DNA of 64,000 nucleotides from Pseudomonas sp. TH31 (GTDB lineage: Bacteria; Pseudomonadota; Gammaproteobacteria; Pseudomonadales; Pseudomonadaceae): positions 186,001 through 250,000 of the forward strand of contig NZ_JAEKEZ010000015.1 of assembly GCF_016650815.1 (NCBI RefSeq), written 5' to 3'. The translations under genes were made by a program, and so were the position numbers. Below, piece by piece: positions 46,837 to 55,348 of this stretch. The stretch's first letter is position 1. Each line of letters begins with the position of its first letter. The notes beneath the pieces are model-generated. The model saw only the letters and a program-made list of their open reading frames with translations, had not been told where the DNA came from and made no database searches.

Positions 46837-47559
46837 ATGCAGGCAATGCGGCTTCTATTCGGAAAGTACGGCGGCAAGGTACAAGTCAACGGCGAGACAC
46901 AACTGATCCCGCCAAACTCTGTCGTTATGGCCACCTGCAATGCGGCACCTTGCGGCGGGAACAATGACCTTCAGCATTTCGACTTCTACCCTGCGGATTT
47001 CCAGCATCTGTACGCGGATGTCGTGGACTTGTTGGGCACCACTCACGGCAGCCTGTTCTGGCGTGACCCCGTCAGGCGGGTGAAAGCCCATGACGACGTG
47101 ATAATCGTACTGCAGCTGCTGGCCAAGGGGCCGTCCGCAACGCTCTTGCGTTTTGCCTATATTTATTGTCTGGGGGTAGACCGACACTACTTCTCCGCGC
47201 TGTTACAACACATCATGACGGGCGATGAGCCGTTCTTTGAGTTTATTGAGGCCCGTGCGCTCAATCAATGGACAGTGACCCGCTATGCACTGGAACTCGA
47301 CATGCCACTGCGCAAATTCAACCTGTTGTTTCAGGAAAAGTACGGCCTCTCCGCAAAACGCTGGCTGTTGGAACGTCGCCTGACACACGCCCGGGAACTG
47401 TTGCTCTCGTCCACCATGCGGGTGCTGGACATCGCCTTTGAATGCGGTTTTTCCAACCACGGGCATTTCACCGAAAGTTTCCGCAAGCGCTACCACTGCT
47501 CCCCCAGTCAGTACCGCCTGCGCACGCACACCACTCCTGCCATCGGCTGCACGGGATAA
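46837..47559 (+). CDS. AraC-family T3SS regulator
   Basis: This 240-residue regulator has a short N-terminal sensing domain and a C-terminal AraC DNA-binding domain: DMPLRKFNLLFQEKYGLSAK is the first HTH and VLDIAFECGFSNHGHFTESF the second. It lies 6 bp before the needle gene and probably belongs to the same operon, as InvF/ExsA-type activators do in other T3SS. That regulatory job is inferred. GGAGG precedes the ATG. SPI-2 itself has no AraC gene at this point, so this is an addition to the canonical layout. Confidence 0.82.
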   Translation: MQAMRLLFGKYGGKVQVNGETQLIPPNSVVMATCNAAPCGGNNDLQHFDFYPADFQHLYADVVDLLGTTHGSLFWRDPVRRVKAHDDVIIVLQLLAKGPSATLLRFAYIYCLGVDRHYFSALLQHIMTGDEPFFEFIEARALNQWTVTRYALELDMPLRKFNLLFQEKYGLSAKRWLLERRLTHARELLLSSTMRVLDIAFECGFSNHGHFTESFRKRYHCSPSQYRLRTHTTPAIGCTG

Positions 47560-47565
47560 CACGTC

Positions 47566-47781
47566 ATGGACATCGAAAGCGTCAATAACCAGCTCTCACA
47601 GATGATCGAAAAAGCCGGCAATGACGTCGAGTCAACGATGAACTCAGGCGATATGAACGACCCGACCCGCATGCTCCAGGCACAGTTTGCCATTCAGAAA
47701 TACTCAACCTTCGTCTCGTATCACAGTGCGGTGATGAAGGCGGTCAAGGACATGCTGGCGGGGATCATTCAAAAGATATGA
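47566..47781 (+). CDS. sctF: T3SS needle protein (SctF/SsaG)
   Basis: A 71-residue needle subunit, the exact length class of SsaG. Two helices form a hairpin (SVNNQLSQMIEKAGNDVEST; LQAQFAIQKYSTFVSYHSAV), joined by a loop with NDPTRM, and the end is LAGIIQKI. Hundreds of copies should polymerise into the extracellular needle. It overlaps the next gene by ATGA at 47778-47781, so the two are coupled. Confidence 0.85.
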   Translation: MDIESVNNQLSQMIEKAGNDVESTMNSGDMNDPTRMLQAQFAIQKYSTFVSYHSAVMKAVKDMLAGIIQKI

Positions 47782-48089
47782 ACGTCCTTGAGCGTGATAT
47801 TTGCCGCATCGTCTGCGAGGTTGGCCTGGCCGCGGCCAATCACGGTTTTTTCGCGCAGGCCGAGACGATTCGCAACGCCCTGCCCCACCTGGTCGAAGCA
47901 CTGACTGATCGTCGGATTCTGGAAGCCACGTTGCTGATCGGCCTGGGCCAAACACACCAGGCCATGAAACTGTTGGTCGCCGACGCTTCGGACGAAGCCA
48001 ACACCCTCAGATGCCTAATCGAAAGCAGCACCCATACTCCCCGGACAGTTGCGCAACAACCGTCCGTCACCCATCCTCAACTAGCCTGA
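47778..48089 (+). CDS. sctG: SctG-like needle chaperone (SsaH position)
   Basis: This 103-residue helical protein (VLERDICRIVCEVGLAAANH, ALPHLVEALTDRRILEATLL) has the TPR-like character of SsaH/SctG-type chaperones for the needle subunit. It sits exactly where ssaH does, between needle and inner-rod genes, and is about 28 residues longer than SsaH. Assignment rests mainly on position and helical pattern. Confidence 0.7.
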   Translation: MNVLERDICRIVCEVGLAAANHGFFAQAETIRNALPHLVEALTDRRILEATLLIGLGQTHQAMKLLVADASDEANTLRCLIESSTHTPRTVAQQPSVTHPQLA

Positions 48090-48097
48090 GAGCCCTT

Positions 48098-48430
48098 ATG
48101 GAAATCGAAGCCGTTCGTATGCCCACCCACACCGCGCCGACCGACCCCATCCTCCCCGTCGTTGCACCTAGCGAGATCGCCGCGTTCAACCAGGCGTTGT
48201 TCGGCCATGCCAGCCCTCCACCCGAGATGTCGGCCATTACTCAATTGCAGAGCAAATCCCGCGAGGTGAACAGCACCTTTGATGAAGCCCGTGACAATGT
48301 GCTTGATAGCCCGCTGCAAATGATGGCTGCGCAGTCAAAAATGTTACACGCAATGGTTGAAGTGGACCTAATCGCCAAAACCGCCGGGGGTATTTCCCAA
48401 GGCGTGAACAAACTGGTGAGCATGCAATGA
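48098..48430 (+). CDS. sctI: T3SS inner rod protein (SctI/SsaI)
   Basis: This 110-residue rod protein has the YscI/HrpB-type C-terminus: SPLQMMAAQSKMLHAMVEVD followed by LIAKTAGGISQGVNKLVSMQ. The N-terminal part (NQALFGHASPPPEMSA) is also family-like. It should form the rod connecting the export gate with the needle. The ATG at 48098 follows a weak GAGAG site; the stop overlaps the sctJ start (ATGA). Confidence 0.88.
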   Translation: MEIEAVRMPTHTAPTDPILPVVAPSEIAAFNQALFGHASPPPEMSAITQLQSKSREVNSTFDEARDNVLDSPLQMMAAQSKMLHAMVEVDLIAKTAGGISQGVNKLVSMQ

Positions 48431-49155
48431 CCAGCAGCTGGTTACGCCTGGGCTGTATCGGCGTGCTGGTACTGACACTCAGCGGGTGTAAAGTCGAGCT
48501 GTACAGTGCGCTGTCCGAAGCCGAAGCCAACCAGATGCTGGCCTTGTTATTGCTGCGCAATATCGACGCCAGCAAGGAAATCGTCAAAGACGGTCTGGTG
48601 ACGATCAAGGTCGATAAGGAGCAGTTCATCAATGCGGTCGAACTGTTACGCCAAGAAGGTCTTCCACGCCCAAAAGTCACCACCCTGGAAGACCTATTTC
48701 CCTCCGGCCAGCTGGTGACCTCACCCGTTCAGGAGCATGCAAAAATCCTCTACTTGAAGGAGCAGCAACTGGGGAAAATGTTGCAGGCCATGGACGGTGT
48801 GATCATCGCTCAAGTGTCTATTGGCGAGGTCCTAAGGCAAAGTGCCCGCGATACCCCAACGCCTTCGGCCTCTGTGTTCATCAAATACAGCCCCGAACGC
48901 AACATGCTCAACCGCGAACCCGCGATTAAAAGCCTGATAATCAACAGCGTGCCCAATTTATTGGCCGAGAACACCAGCATCGTCCTGCAGGCCGCCGACT
49001 ACCGCTATCAAGCCGCGTCCTCGCCGCCCACCTCAACCGACGTAAAGCGCCCCTGGCTCGATCACTATCGTCTCCCCATCATGCTCTTCCTGATGGCGAT
49101 CTCAGTGTTGAGCATCGCCACCTTTATCATCCATTGGCGCAGGTCTAAAAAGTGA
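48427..49155 (+). CDS. sctJ: T3SS inner-membrane ring lipoprotein (SctJ/SsaJ)
   Basis: This 242-residue protein has a lipoprotein signal ending in LTLSGC (Cys 21). The two-domain periplasmic region of the YscJ/PrgK family follows (YSALSEAEANQMLALLLLRN; VKDGLVTIKVDKEQFINAVE; MLQAMDGVIIAQVSIGEVLR). A C-terminal membrane helix lies near 215-235. It builds the inner-membrane ring with SctD. The gene is intact and coupled to both neighbours by overlapping starts and stops. Confidence 0.93.
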   Translation: MTSSWLRLGCIGVLVLTLSGCKVELYSALSEAEANQMLALLLLRNIDASKEIVKDGLVTIKVDKEQFINAVELLRQEGLPRPKVTTLEDLFPSGQLVTSPVQEHAKILYLKEQQLGKMLQAMDGVIIAQVSIGEVLRQSARDTPTPSASVFIKYSPERNMLNREPAIKSLIINSVPNLLAENTSIVLQAADYRYQAASSPPTSTDVKRPWLDHYRLPIMLFLMAISVLSIATFIIHWRRSKK

Positions 49156-49745
49156 TGAACCTGCCCACCCTCGATCAAACCATCCAACACTTGCATCAGT
49201 GGGGATGGCAGCCAGGAACCTGGATGAATGAAGACTGGTGGTCACACCTCGGGCTCAGAGCCTGGCAAGACGCCTACTGGCAATTCCCGGCCTGCCGCTC
49301 GCGTATCGACCACTTGATCCTGCAACGCCATGGTATCACCTGGACATCACTGCCCGGCAGCCTCGGCCCCCAACAGCAGGCCTTGTTTGCACTGGAACCA
49401 CGCTTGCCGCAACTCATCATGGCCCTGGGGATCGTTGCCTTGAACTGCCCCGACCACCTGCTGTTAAAAGACCGGCGTCTTGCACTAAGGCCACACCTGG
49501 ATGACCTGTGTTGCGATAAATTGCTGGCGCTGCACCGCGGCTGGAGCCTGACCGCGCAAGCTCTGCCCTCTGAAACCTTGCGCCTCACTGCCCTGCACAC
49601 CGGCACCCGCTGGTGGTTGCGCGACATCGAACAGACCCCGCTGCGCGATCTGCTCACCCTGCGCTTGCCACCGGTTATCGACACGCCTCTGCACGTTGAG
49701 GAAAACGCCCATCAATGGTTAACCAAAATCGGACGCTTTTTATGA
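49155..49745 (+). CDS. sctK: T3SS sorting-platform accessory protein SctK (YscK/OrgA-like)
   Basis: This 196-residue soluble protein lies between sctJ and sctL, the place of the SctK gene in SPI-2-type islands. The pattern CRSRIDHLILQRHGITWTSL, then ALGIVALNCPDHLLLKDRRL, is compatible with SctK-type proteins that tie the cytoplasmic ring to the sorting platform. Identity is mostly from synteny. Start by TGATG overlap with sctJ; stop by ATGA overlap with sctL. Confidence 0.75.
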   Translation: MNLPTLDQTIQHLHQWGWQPGTWMNEDWWSHLGLRAWQDAYWQFPACRSRIDHLILQRHGITWTSLPGSLGPQQQALFALEPRLPQLIMALGIVALNCPDHLLLKDRRLALRPHLDDLCCDKLLALHRGWSLTAQALPSETLRLTALHTGTRWWLRDIEQTPLRDLLTLRLPPVIDTPLHVEENAHQWLTKIGRFL

Positions 49746-51496
49746 ACGCCCCCCTCGTCCCCTGTATATCCTTACCCGGCAGCACATTCCACGCGCTGCT
49801 CATTCCCGCCACGGAACTGGCGGAGTATTTCAACGCATCTTCGGTGCTTGCCCACGCGCACGCAGAAGCGCAAGTGATACAACAACAAGCCCGTGAACAC
49901 TTGGCCCAGGCCGAGCAGGAAGCACAGGAGATCCGCCTTCAAGCCCGGGATCAAGGCCTTGCCGAGGCAGCAGACGAACAAACCGCCTTACGCCAAACCC
50001 TCATTGAGGAAACCCTGGACTGGCATGTGGCCGAGACGGCGCTGGAAGTCACCCTCGCCCAGCACCTCGACACGCGGCTACGCACACTGATCGCCCAGGT
50101 GCTGGAAGAGTACATCGGTGAACAGGATGGGGCCGAGCTGATCGTTCGGCGAGTACAGCAGCGACTGTTGACCTTTCTGTCCACAGGGGCACTTACCGTC
50201 CGCGTATCCCCCACCTGCGAGCATCAAGCCCAACTCGCCTTCGCTGACTTTCCCCATGTGCAGGTGATCAGTACCCCTTCCCTGACGAGCGCCCAAGCCC
50301 TTCTGGAAACCCACCTGTTCACCTTGCACATTGACCTGGACGCCCACCTCGAATCACTTCTGTCGCGCCTGAGACAGCTCCCGCACGAGGCCCTCACCGA
50401 TGATTACCAAGATCGATTCAGCCAGCCCCCTTCCCACCTCCGCGATTCAAAACACCCCCCTCACCCCCTGCCCGGCGCCACCCAAGTCTTTCCGGCGCAA
50501 TCGGCTCTTGAGCTGGCGCGTGCCGAACTCCAGAGGCAAGCCACGGGCCTTGACTTCCCCTCCATCGACGGGTCAGCGAGTGCCGTTTCCGAAACCCTGG
50601 AAAATATGGGGTTCACCCTAAGCTCGCAAAGACACGCCGCTGGCCGCGGGACAAACGACGGCAAGCCTGAACGACCACGGGCACGCGCCATGCTCCAGCA
50701 ACTGATCAAGCAACTCACCGAGACGGCCGCGGCGCATCTGGACGACCTGCATCAACACACCTCAACCCTTGATGAAGCATCTAATGTACTCGGCAGCATG
50801 GCCGAAAAAGGACTCGATGCCGGTGAGATAGCGTTGCTTCTCAGCGCTGCGCTGGCACGCAAGCACCTCACCTACGCGCACCGAAAACGCCTGGAGGCCG
50901 CCCTTTGCGCGGTGATGGACGATGATGAATGGGCGCTGAAACTTTTCAACCGCCTGGAGTTCGGCGCTGTCGGCAAAAACGATTTCCTCGCCCTCAAACA
51001 CCTCTACCAACGCGCTACCTCACGCCACACTCGCCTAGTGCAATGGTTCGAAGAATTCCGCCAACTGCACGACCGCAAACGAAAGTTGAAAACACTGATC
51101 CGCACCTTGGCTTTTGAACTGTCGGTGGAGGGAGCCGCCACCGACATCCAGTTGGGCGCGGTAATTACCGACCTCAAACGCATCATGATGTTCATGGGCA
51201 TGGAGGATCACTGCCACCGCGCCGCACGCACACTGGGAATCGACGACCTGGACGGTGACGGGGTCCTCACTGCGCTACTGGAGATTGTTCAGCAATCCTG
51301 GATGCAAGCGGACTGGCTGGCACAACAGACGTCACGCAGGGTACCCGACACGCGTTTGCAGTACGCCTATGTGCAGCAGATGGGCGAGTTGGTGAAGTTA
51401 ATGACCGATGACTGCTTCGAAGATGACGATCAGCGCAAGATGATCAGCGACGCGTTTGCCGAGTACCGGGAGCAGTTGTCGGAAGCAGAGCAGTGA
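49742..51496 (+). CDS. SctL stator joined in frame to SctW gatekeeper
   Basis: One 584-residue open frame. Residues about 1-215 are SctL/YscL: coiled region AHAHAEAQVIQQQAREHLAQ, then the HrpE-like VLEEYIGEQDGAELIVRRVQ. Residues about 300-584 are the gatekeeper SctW/SsaL of the HrpJ/YopN/TyeA type: RKLKTLIRTLAFELSVEGAA and CHRAARTLGIDDLDGDGVL. In SPI-2 these are two genes, ssaK and ssaL. An ATG with ATGA overlap pattern at 50400, in another frame, reads MITKIDSASPLPTSAIQNTP like a gatekeeper start. It meets the present frame if one C is added in the C6 run at 50455-50460. A further lost base before 50400 would put the SctL stop in place. True fusion or two small sequence errors are both possible. 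Confidence 0.8.
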   Translation: MNAPLVPCISLPGSTFHALLIPATELAEYFNASSVLAHAHAEAQVIQQQAREHLAQAEQEAQEIRLQARDQGLAEAADEQTALRQTLIEETLDWHVAETALEVTLAQHLDTRLRTLIAQVLEEYIGEQDGAELIVRRVQQRLLTFLSTGALTVRVSPTCEHQAQLAFADFPHVQVISTPSLTSAQALLETHLFTLHIDLDAHLESLLSRLRQLPHEALTDDYQDRFSQPPSHLRDSKHPPHPLPGATQVFPAQSALELARAELQRQATGLDFPSIDGSASAVSETLENMGFTLSSQRHAAGRGTNDGKPERPRARAMLQQLIKQLTETAAAHLDDLHQHTSTLDEASNVLGSMAEKGLDAGEIALLLSAALARKHLTYAHRKRLEAALCAVMDDDEWALKLFNRLEFGAVGKNDFLALKHLYQRATSRHTRLVQWFEEFRQLHDRKRKLKTLIRTLAFELSVEGAATDIQLGAVITDLKRIMMFMGMEDHCHRAARTLGIDDLDGDGVLTALLEIVQQSWMQADWLAQQTSRRVPDTRLQYAYVQQMGELVKLMTDDCFEDDDQRKMISDAFAEYREQLSEAEQ

Positions 51497-51774
51497 TCAT
51501 GGTCCCAGACGCCCAGGAAAACTCACAGGGTCGGTGCAACGGTGTTCAATCGATTACATGCCCCGGTGGTGGCGGACGCGATTATTATCAACCACTTAGT
51601 GACTGACTCCCACTGCCGGGGCGCCCAGAAGCCCACGGCGCTTCAATTCTACGGTCTTCTTCGCCTGTGACTCCCCAGACGCCTCTATTCCATTCGCTGG
51701 GGGGCGCCCGGTCTTACAGGAAGTATGTAGTGGTCTAATGAAATCTATGGTCACCCCCATTTTTACAATGCTGA
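51497..51774. other. Gap after sctW
   Basis: No gene recognised. It contains GGGGCGCCC-type inverted repeats near 51619 and 51704. At 51747-51774 it enters the IS110 end (CTATGGTCACCCCCATTTTT). In SPI-2 the ssaM gene would follow here; it is found at 62160 instead. Confidence 0.4.
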
Positions 51775-52746
51775 TTAACAGGTAAAGTGGTTGGCTTGCT
51801 TAAATCTATCCGGCGTCTGTATGAGGCATGCCCCTTTTTGACTATCGAGCCTTTGCATATAAACCCTGGCGCACTGTACCAACAGACATCTGAGGCTCTT
51901 GTCTCCTCGCGTGCTGATCCCCTTCAAGTTAGACCTGCCTCCCGTGCTGTACTGTCTGGGAACCAACCCTATGGACGCGGCGAAGTCACGACTGCATCCG
52001 AATTGCTTGCCGTCTCCCATTTCGACAGCCAGCAGGCTGGCGGTGATCGGGCCGACGGGCATACTCAGCAAACGACTGCCCAGATCATCGTCAGCCAGTT
52101 GGCCAGCCATCTGAATATCAATCTGCGTGATTTGCTCATCCAGGTAGCCGAAGTGTGCGTGCAACCGCTGCAACAATGTGCGGAGCCGTATCGGTAACTC
52201 ATGCTCGGCCAGAACGCTAGGCAGACGTTTTATGACCGTCCGCCCAAGAGGCAGGCTGATGCCGAACTCCAGCAGGAAGCCATGGAGTTGATTGATTGTT
52301 TTGGTGCGGTCACGCACCAGCGACTCACGCATGCGATGCAGTACTGAGAGCGTTTGCTGGGCCTCAGTTTTAGGCGAGACAAATCGCATCGAAGGGCGTG
52401 AGGCGGCTTCACAGATCGCCTCGGCGTCAACGAAATCATTTTTGTTACTTTTAACGAAAGGCCGAACAAACTGCGGGGATATCAGTTTGGTTACATGTCC
52501 CATGGTCGCCAGTTCGCGGGCAACGAAATGAGAACCAGCGCAGGCTTCCATCACGACAGTACAAGTGGGGCAGTTGCCGAAAAAACGCATCATCTGCACG
52601 CCCGAGAGCTTCTTGCGAAACATCTCTCGACCCGATACGTCCTGGCCGTGCAAGTGGAAAGTGGAAAGTGGAAAGTGGAAAGTGGAAAGTGGAAAGTGGA
52701 AAGTGTGTTTGCCGAGATCGATACCGACCAGTGCCAATTCGCTCAT
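51775..52746 (-). pseudogene. IS110-family transposase with deletion and repeat expansion
   Basis: It starts MSELALVGIDLGKHTF (DEDD type) and contains VVMEACAGSHFVARELATMG, KSNKNDFVDAEAICEAASRP and the C-terminal SIGLVPRQYSTGGRSNLKGI. After residue 302 (MQRLDSQKG) about 70 residues expected in IS110 are missing, although the last residues (QTPDRFKQANHF) are kept. Near the start, seven GTGGAAA heptamers add 14 residues between THF and HLHG. Without the deletion it would be a normal IS110 enzyme; as read it is likely inactive. Confidence 0.82.
52654..52702. repeat. Seven tandem copies of the heptamer GTGGAAA
   Basis: 49 bases, exactly seven units, inside the IS110 transposase gene (minus-strand coding, giving repeated HFPLSTF). 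Gain or loss of one unit would shift the frame. Confidence 0.95.
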
Positions 52747-52818
52747 GATGATGGCCTCCAAAATAAAACACCCTGCGAAAGCGTAGCCCTCGTAGGGTGT
52801 GGGGGTGACCATCTCATT

Positions 52819-52889
52819 ACCGGACACCCATTTAGGCGAGAATGCTCGCCAAATCGAGGTGTCAAATGACCAAACAACGCCGTTCCTTT
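52819..52889 (+). mobile_element. IS3-family left end and orfA start
   Basis: ACCGGACACCCATTTAGGCG followed by a start MTKQRRSF is typical of an IS3 OrfA. It is cut by the IS66 element at 52890. Confidence 0.65.
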
Positions 52890-52973
52890 GTAAGCGATCC
52901 ATCGCCTACACATTCAAAGCTGCCCACAGAAGCTTGATGCTGTGCTCCCGATCTCTTTCAGGAGCCAGCAGCC

Positions 52974-53333
52974 ATGATGCGTCCCGAAGCCAAAGTTGAA
53001 AAAGTGTACCTCTACCCCAAGCCCGTGGACTTTCGAAAATCTATCGACGGCCTGTCGGCCCTCGTCGAACTGGATATCAAAGGGGCGGTGTTCGACCCTG
53101 TGCTTTTCGTTTTTCTCAACAAGCCCCGCAACCGAGTGAAGATCTTGTATTGGGAGCGCAACGGCTTTTGCCTTTGGCTCAAGCGCCTGGAGTCCGATCG
53201 CTTCAAAACATCGCCTGATGTCACCGACGAAGCCATTGTGCTGACGGTTCAAGAATTGAATTGGCTGCTGGATGGTTTTGACCTATGGCGGAACCGTCCG
53301 CATCAAGTTTTAACACCAAGATTTGTCGCCTGA
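52974..53333 (+). CDS. tnpB: IS66 TnpB, copy 2
   Basis: An intact 119-residue IS66 Orf2/TnpB protein: MMRPEAKVEKVYLYPKPVDF, KILYWERNGFCLWLKRLESD and LLDGFDLWRNRPHQVLTPRF. It helps the TnpC transposase in IS66 movement by a role that is not understood. It matches the frameshifted copy at 8937-9295. Confidence 0.88.
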   Translation: MMRPEAKVEKVYLYPKPVDFRKSIDGLSALVELDIKGAVFDPVLFVFLNKPRNRVKILYWERNGFCLWLKRLESDRFKTSPDVTDEAIVLTVQELNWLLDGFDLWRNRPHQVLTPRFVA

Positions 53334-53351
53334 TCGGATATAATCCGGGCC

Positions 53352-54917
53352 ATGATTTCCAAGCCCGACAAGTCCCTGATGATCTGGTTCTGTTCAAGAA
53401 AATGCTTGTGCAGATGCTCAGTGAGCGTCAGGTGGACAAGGGCCAGATTGTTGACCTGAAAGAACAGATCAAGCTATTGCGTCAACGTTTGTTCGGGTGC
53501 AAATCTACAAACAGTCGATCCGCAGGCGCCGTAGCTCGCACTCTTTAATGAGCCCGAAAGCCTCGCAGTTCCGGTCACCGATGAGTCTGACGAAGAAGTC
53601 GTTGGCCCGACCCAACGCTGGGGCAAACGCAAGCCGCTGTCAGCCGATCTACCACGTATGGAAGTCGTCCACGAACTGCCCGAACACGAACTGAGCTACG
53701 CGTGCGGCTGTCGTAAACACGTCATCGGCGAAGAAACCAGCAAACAGCTGGAAATCGTGCCGATGCAAATCCGCGTGATCAAACACATCCGCAAGGTTTA
53801 CACCTGTCATGGCTGTGAAGCGGCGCCGGTCACTGCTGACAAACCTGCACAACTGATCGAAAAGAGCATGGCCAGTCCCAGTGTCCTCGCGATGCTGCTG
53901 ACCACCAAATACGTCGACGGTTTGCCACTGTATCGGTTCGAAAAAGTACTTGGCCGACACGGCGTCGATATCCTCCACCAAACCTTGGCGCGCTGGGTGA
54001 TTCAGTGCGGCGAACACCTGCAATCGCTGCTGAATTTGATGCGCGACCGGTTGCTGGAAAGCCCGGTTATCCACTGTGATGAAACGCGGGTACAAGTGCT
54101 GAAAGAACCGGATCGAGATCCGAGCAGCCAGTCCTGGATGTGGGTCCAAGCCAGCGGCCCGCCTGAGCGCCCAGTTGTCCTTTTTGACGACACTACCAGC
54201 CGAGCGCAGGAGGTGGCGCTGCGCCTGCTCGCCGATTATCGCGGCTACCTGATGACTAATAATTACGCCAGCTATAACGCCTTGGGCGCGCAGCCGGGTG
54301 TCGAGCGTTTGGGTTGCTGGGCACATGCTCGACGCAAGTTCGTCGATGCGCAAAAAGTGCAGCCAAAAGGCAAGACGGGCCGTGCCGATATCGCGTTGAA
54401 CCTGACCAACAAGCTGTACGGCATCGAGCGCGAGTTCAAAGAGGCCAGCGATGACCAGCGCTTTAGTGCTCGACAGGAAAAAGGCCTGCCGGTACTCGCA
54501 AAACTGAAAAGCTGGCTGGAGAAAACCCACCCCCAGGTGACGACGGAAAGTGCCTTGGGCAAGGCGGTCGGTTATCTGGCCAGCAACTGGAGCAAGCTTG
54601 AGCGTTACACCGAGGCCGGCTTCCTGCCCATCGATAACAACAGGGCAGAGCGAGCAGTAAAACCCTTTGTTATCGGTCGTAAAAATTGGATGTTCAGCGA
54701 CACGTCCAAGGGCGCCACTGCCAGTGCGCAGATCTATAGCCTGGTCGAAACTGCCAAAGCCAACGGCCAAGAGCCCTATACGTGGCTGCGCCACGTACTT
54801 GAGCGGCTACCGCAGGCCAGCTCGGTAGAAGACTTCGAAGCCTTGCTGCCGTGGAACTGCTCGCCAGAGATGCCACGGCAACCAATAAGCCCATCGTTTG
54901 GTATGTGGGTTTTATGA
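53352..54917 (+). pseudogene. tnpC: IS66 TnpC transposase, copy 2, broken in the first quarter
   Basis: From about 53658 to the end the frame is intact ([20 protein letters not shown], then [20 protein letters not shown] and [20 protein letters not shown]). Before that it is split. The start MISKPDK and the continuation PDDLVLFKKMLVQMLSERQV are in different frames. The LFGCKS region has a further shift, and TAG at about 53550 replaces CAG in the expected [12 protein letters not shown] segment. The gene is inactive. Confidence 0.85.
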
Positions 54918-54926
54918 GGCGCTTAC

Positions 54927-55101
54927 AATGAATTAACCGCTCAGTCCACTATGCACGCTGATTTTAAGTTAGCACTCATGGCGCGCGACCCGAGCTACCA
55001 GAAACTTCTTGAGAATTTTGAGGTGCGAGATATTGGCGCAGCCTTTCAACTACATACAATAAATGGAGATTGCGCGAAAACCTTATCCCCCGCAACAGGG
55101 T
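54927..55101. other. Gap downstream of ssaE-like gene
   Basis: A short plus-strand frame from 54951 (MHADFKLALMARDPSYQKLL) is not recognised. CCCCGCAACAGGG...GGGG near 55088 forms a small hairpin that could end the minus-strand ssaBCDE transcript. In SPI-2, sseA would follow ssaE here. Confidence 0.35.
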
Positions 55102-55338
55102 TTAACGGGGTGCAGTATCGGCGTGATACCGCGCCCACAGTATCTCGATCACCTGCGCCGCACTGGAGCAGGCGTTGACGGATTGCTCCAGGGCCTGAAA
55201 CCTCGCCGCAGGTTGTGGCTGACGCAACTGTCCACGCGCGCCGTGTTCAGCCTGTCGAAGCGCGTCCAGCAAGTGCTGACGCAATACACCTGTTGAGTCA
55301 GCGTATAAGGAGTCTTCCAAGTAAGTGAGACGGGCCAT
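55102..55338 (-). CDS. SsaE/EscE-like T3SS chaperone
   Basis: This 78-residue helical protein begins MARLTYLEDSLYADSTGVLR; SsaE of Salmonella (80 aa) has the same 'LT.LEDLL' opening and length. Such small proteins help control translocator export or needle assembly. Start and position after sctD fit ssaE. It is the last gene of the ssaB-C-D-E operon on the minus strand. Confidence 0.75.
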   Translation of the reverse strand: MARLTYLEDSLYADSTGVLRQHLLDALRQAEHGARGQLRQPQPAARFQALEQSVNACSSAAQVIEILWARYHADTAPR

Positions 55339-55348
55339 TCAACTTCCC

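Larger units (their letters stand above)
52890..54926 (+). mobile_element. IS66-family element, copy 2
   Basis: 2037 bp, from GTAAGCGATCCATCGCC to the complement-related GAGGCGCTTAC. It carries tnpB (intact) and tnpC (broken). Flanks GTTCCTTT and AATGAATT differ, so no target duplication is left and one flank was probably deleted. It lies at the junction where the SPI-2-like gene order is rearranged. Confidence 0.82.

Noticed and set aside
53649..54794. 381-codon minus-strand frame
   Set aside because: It is antisense to the IS66 TnpC gene. High GC at third positions leaves the other strand open.
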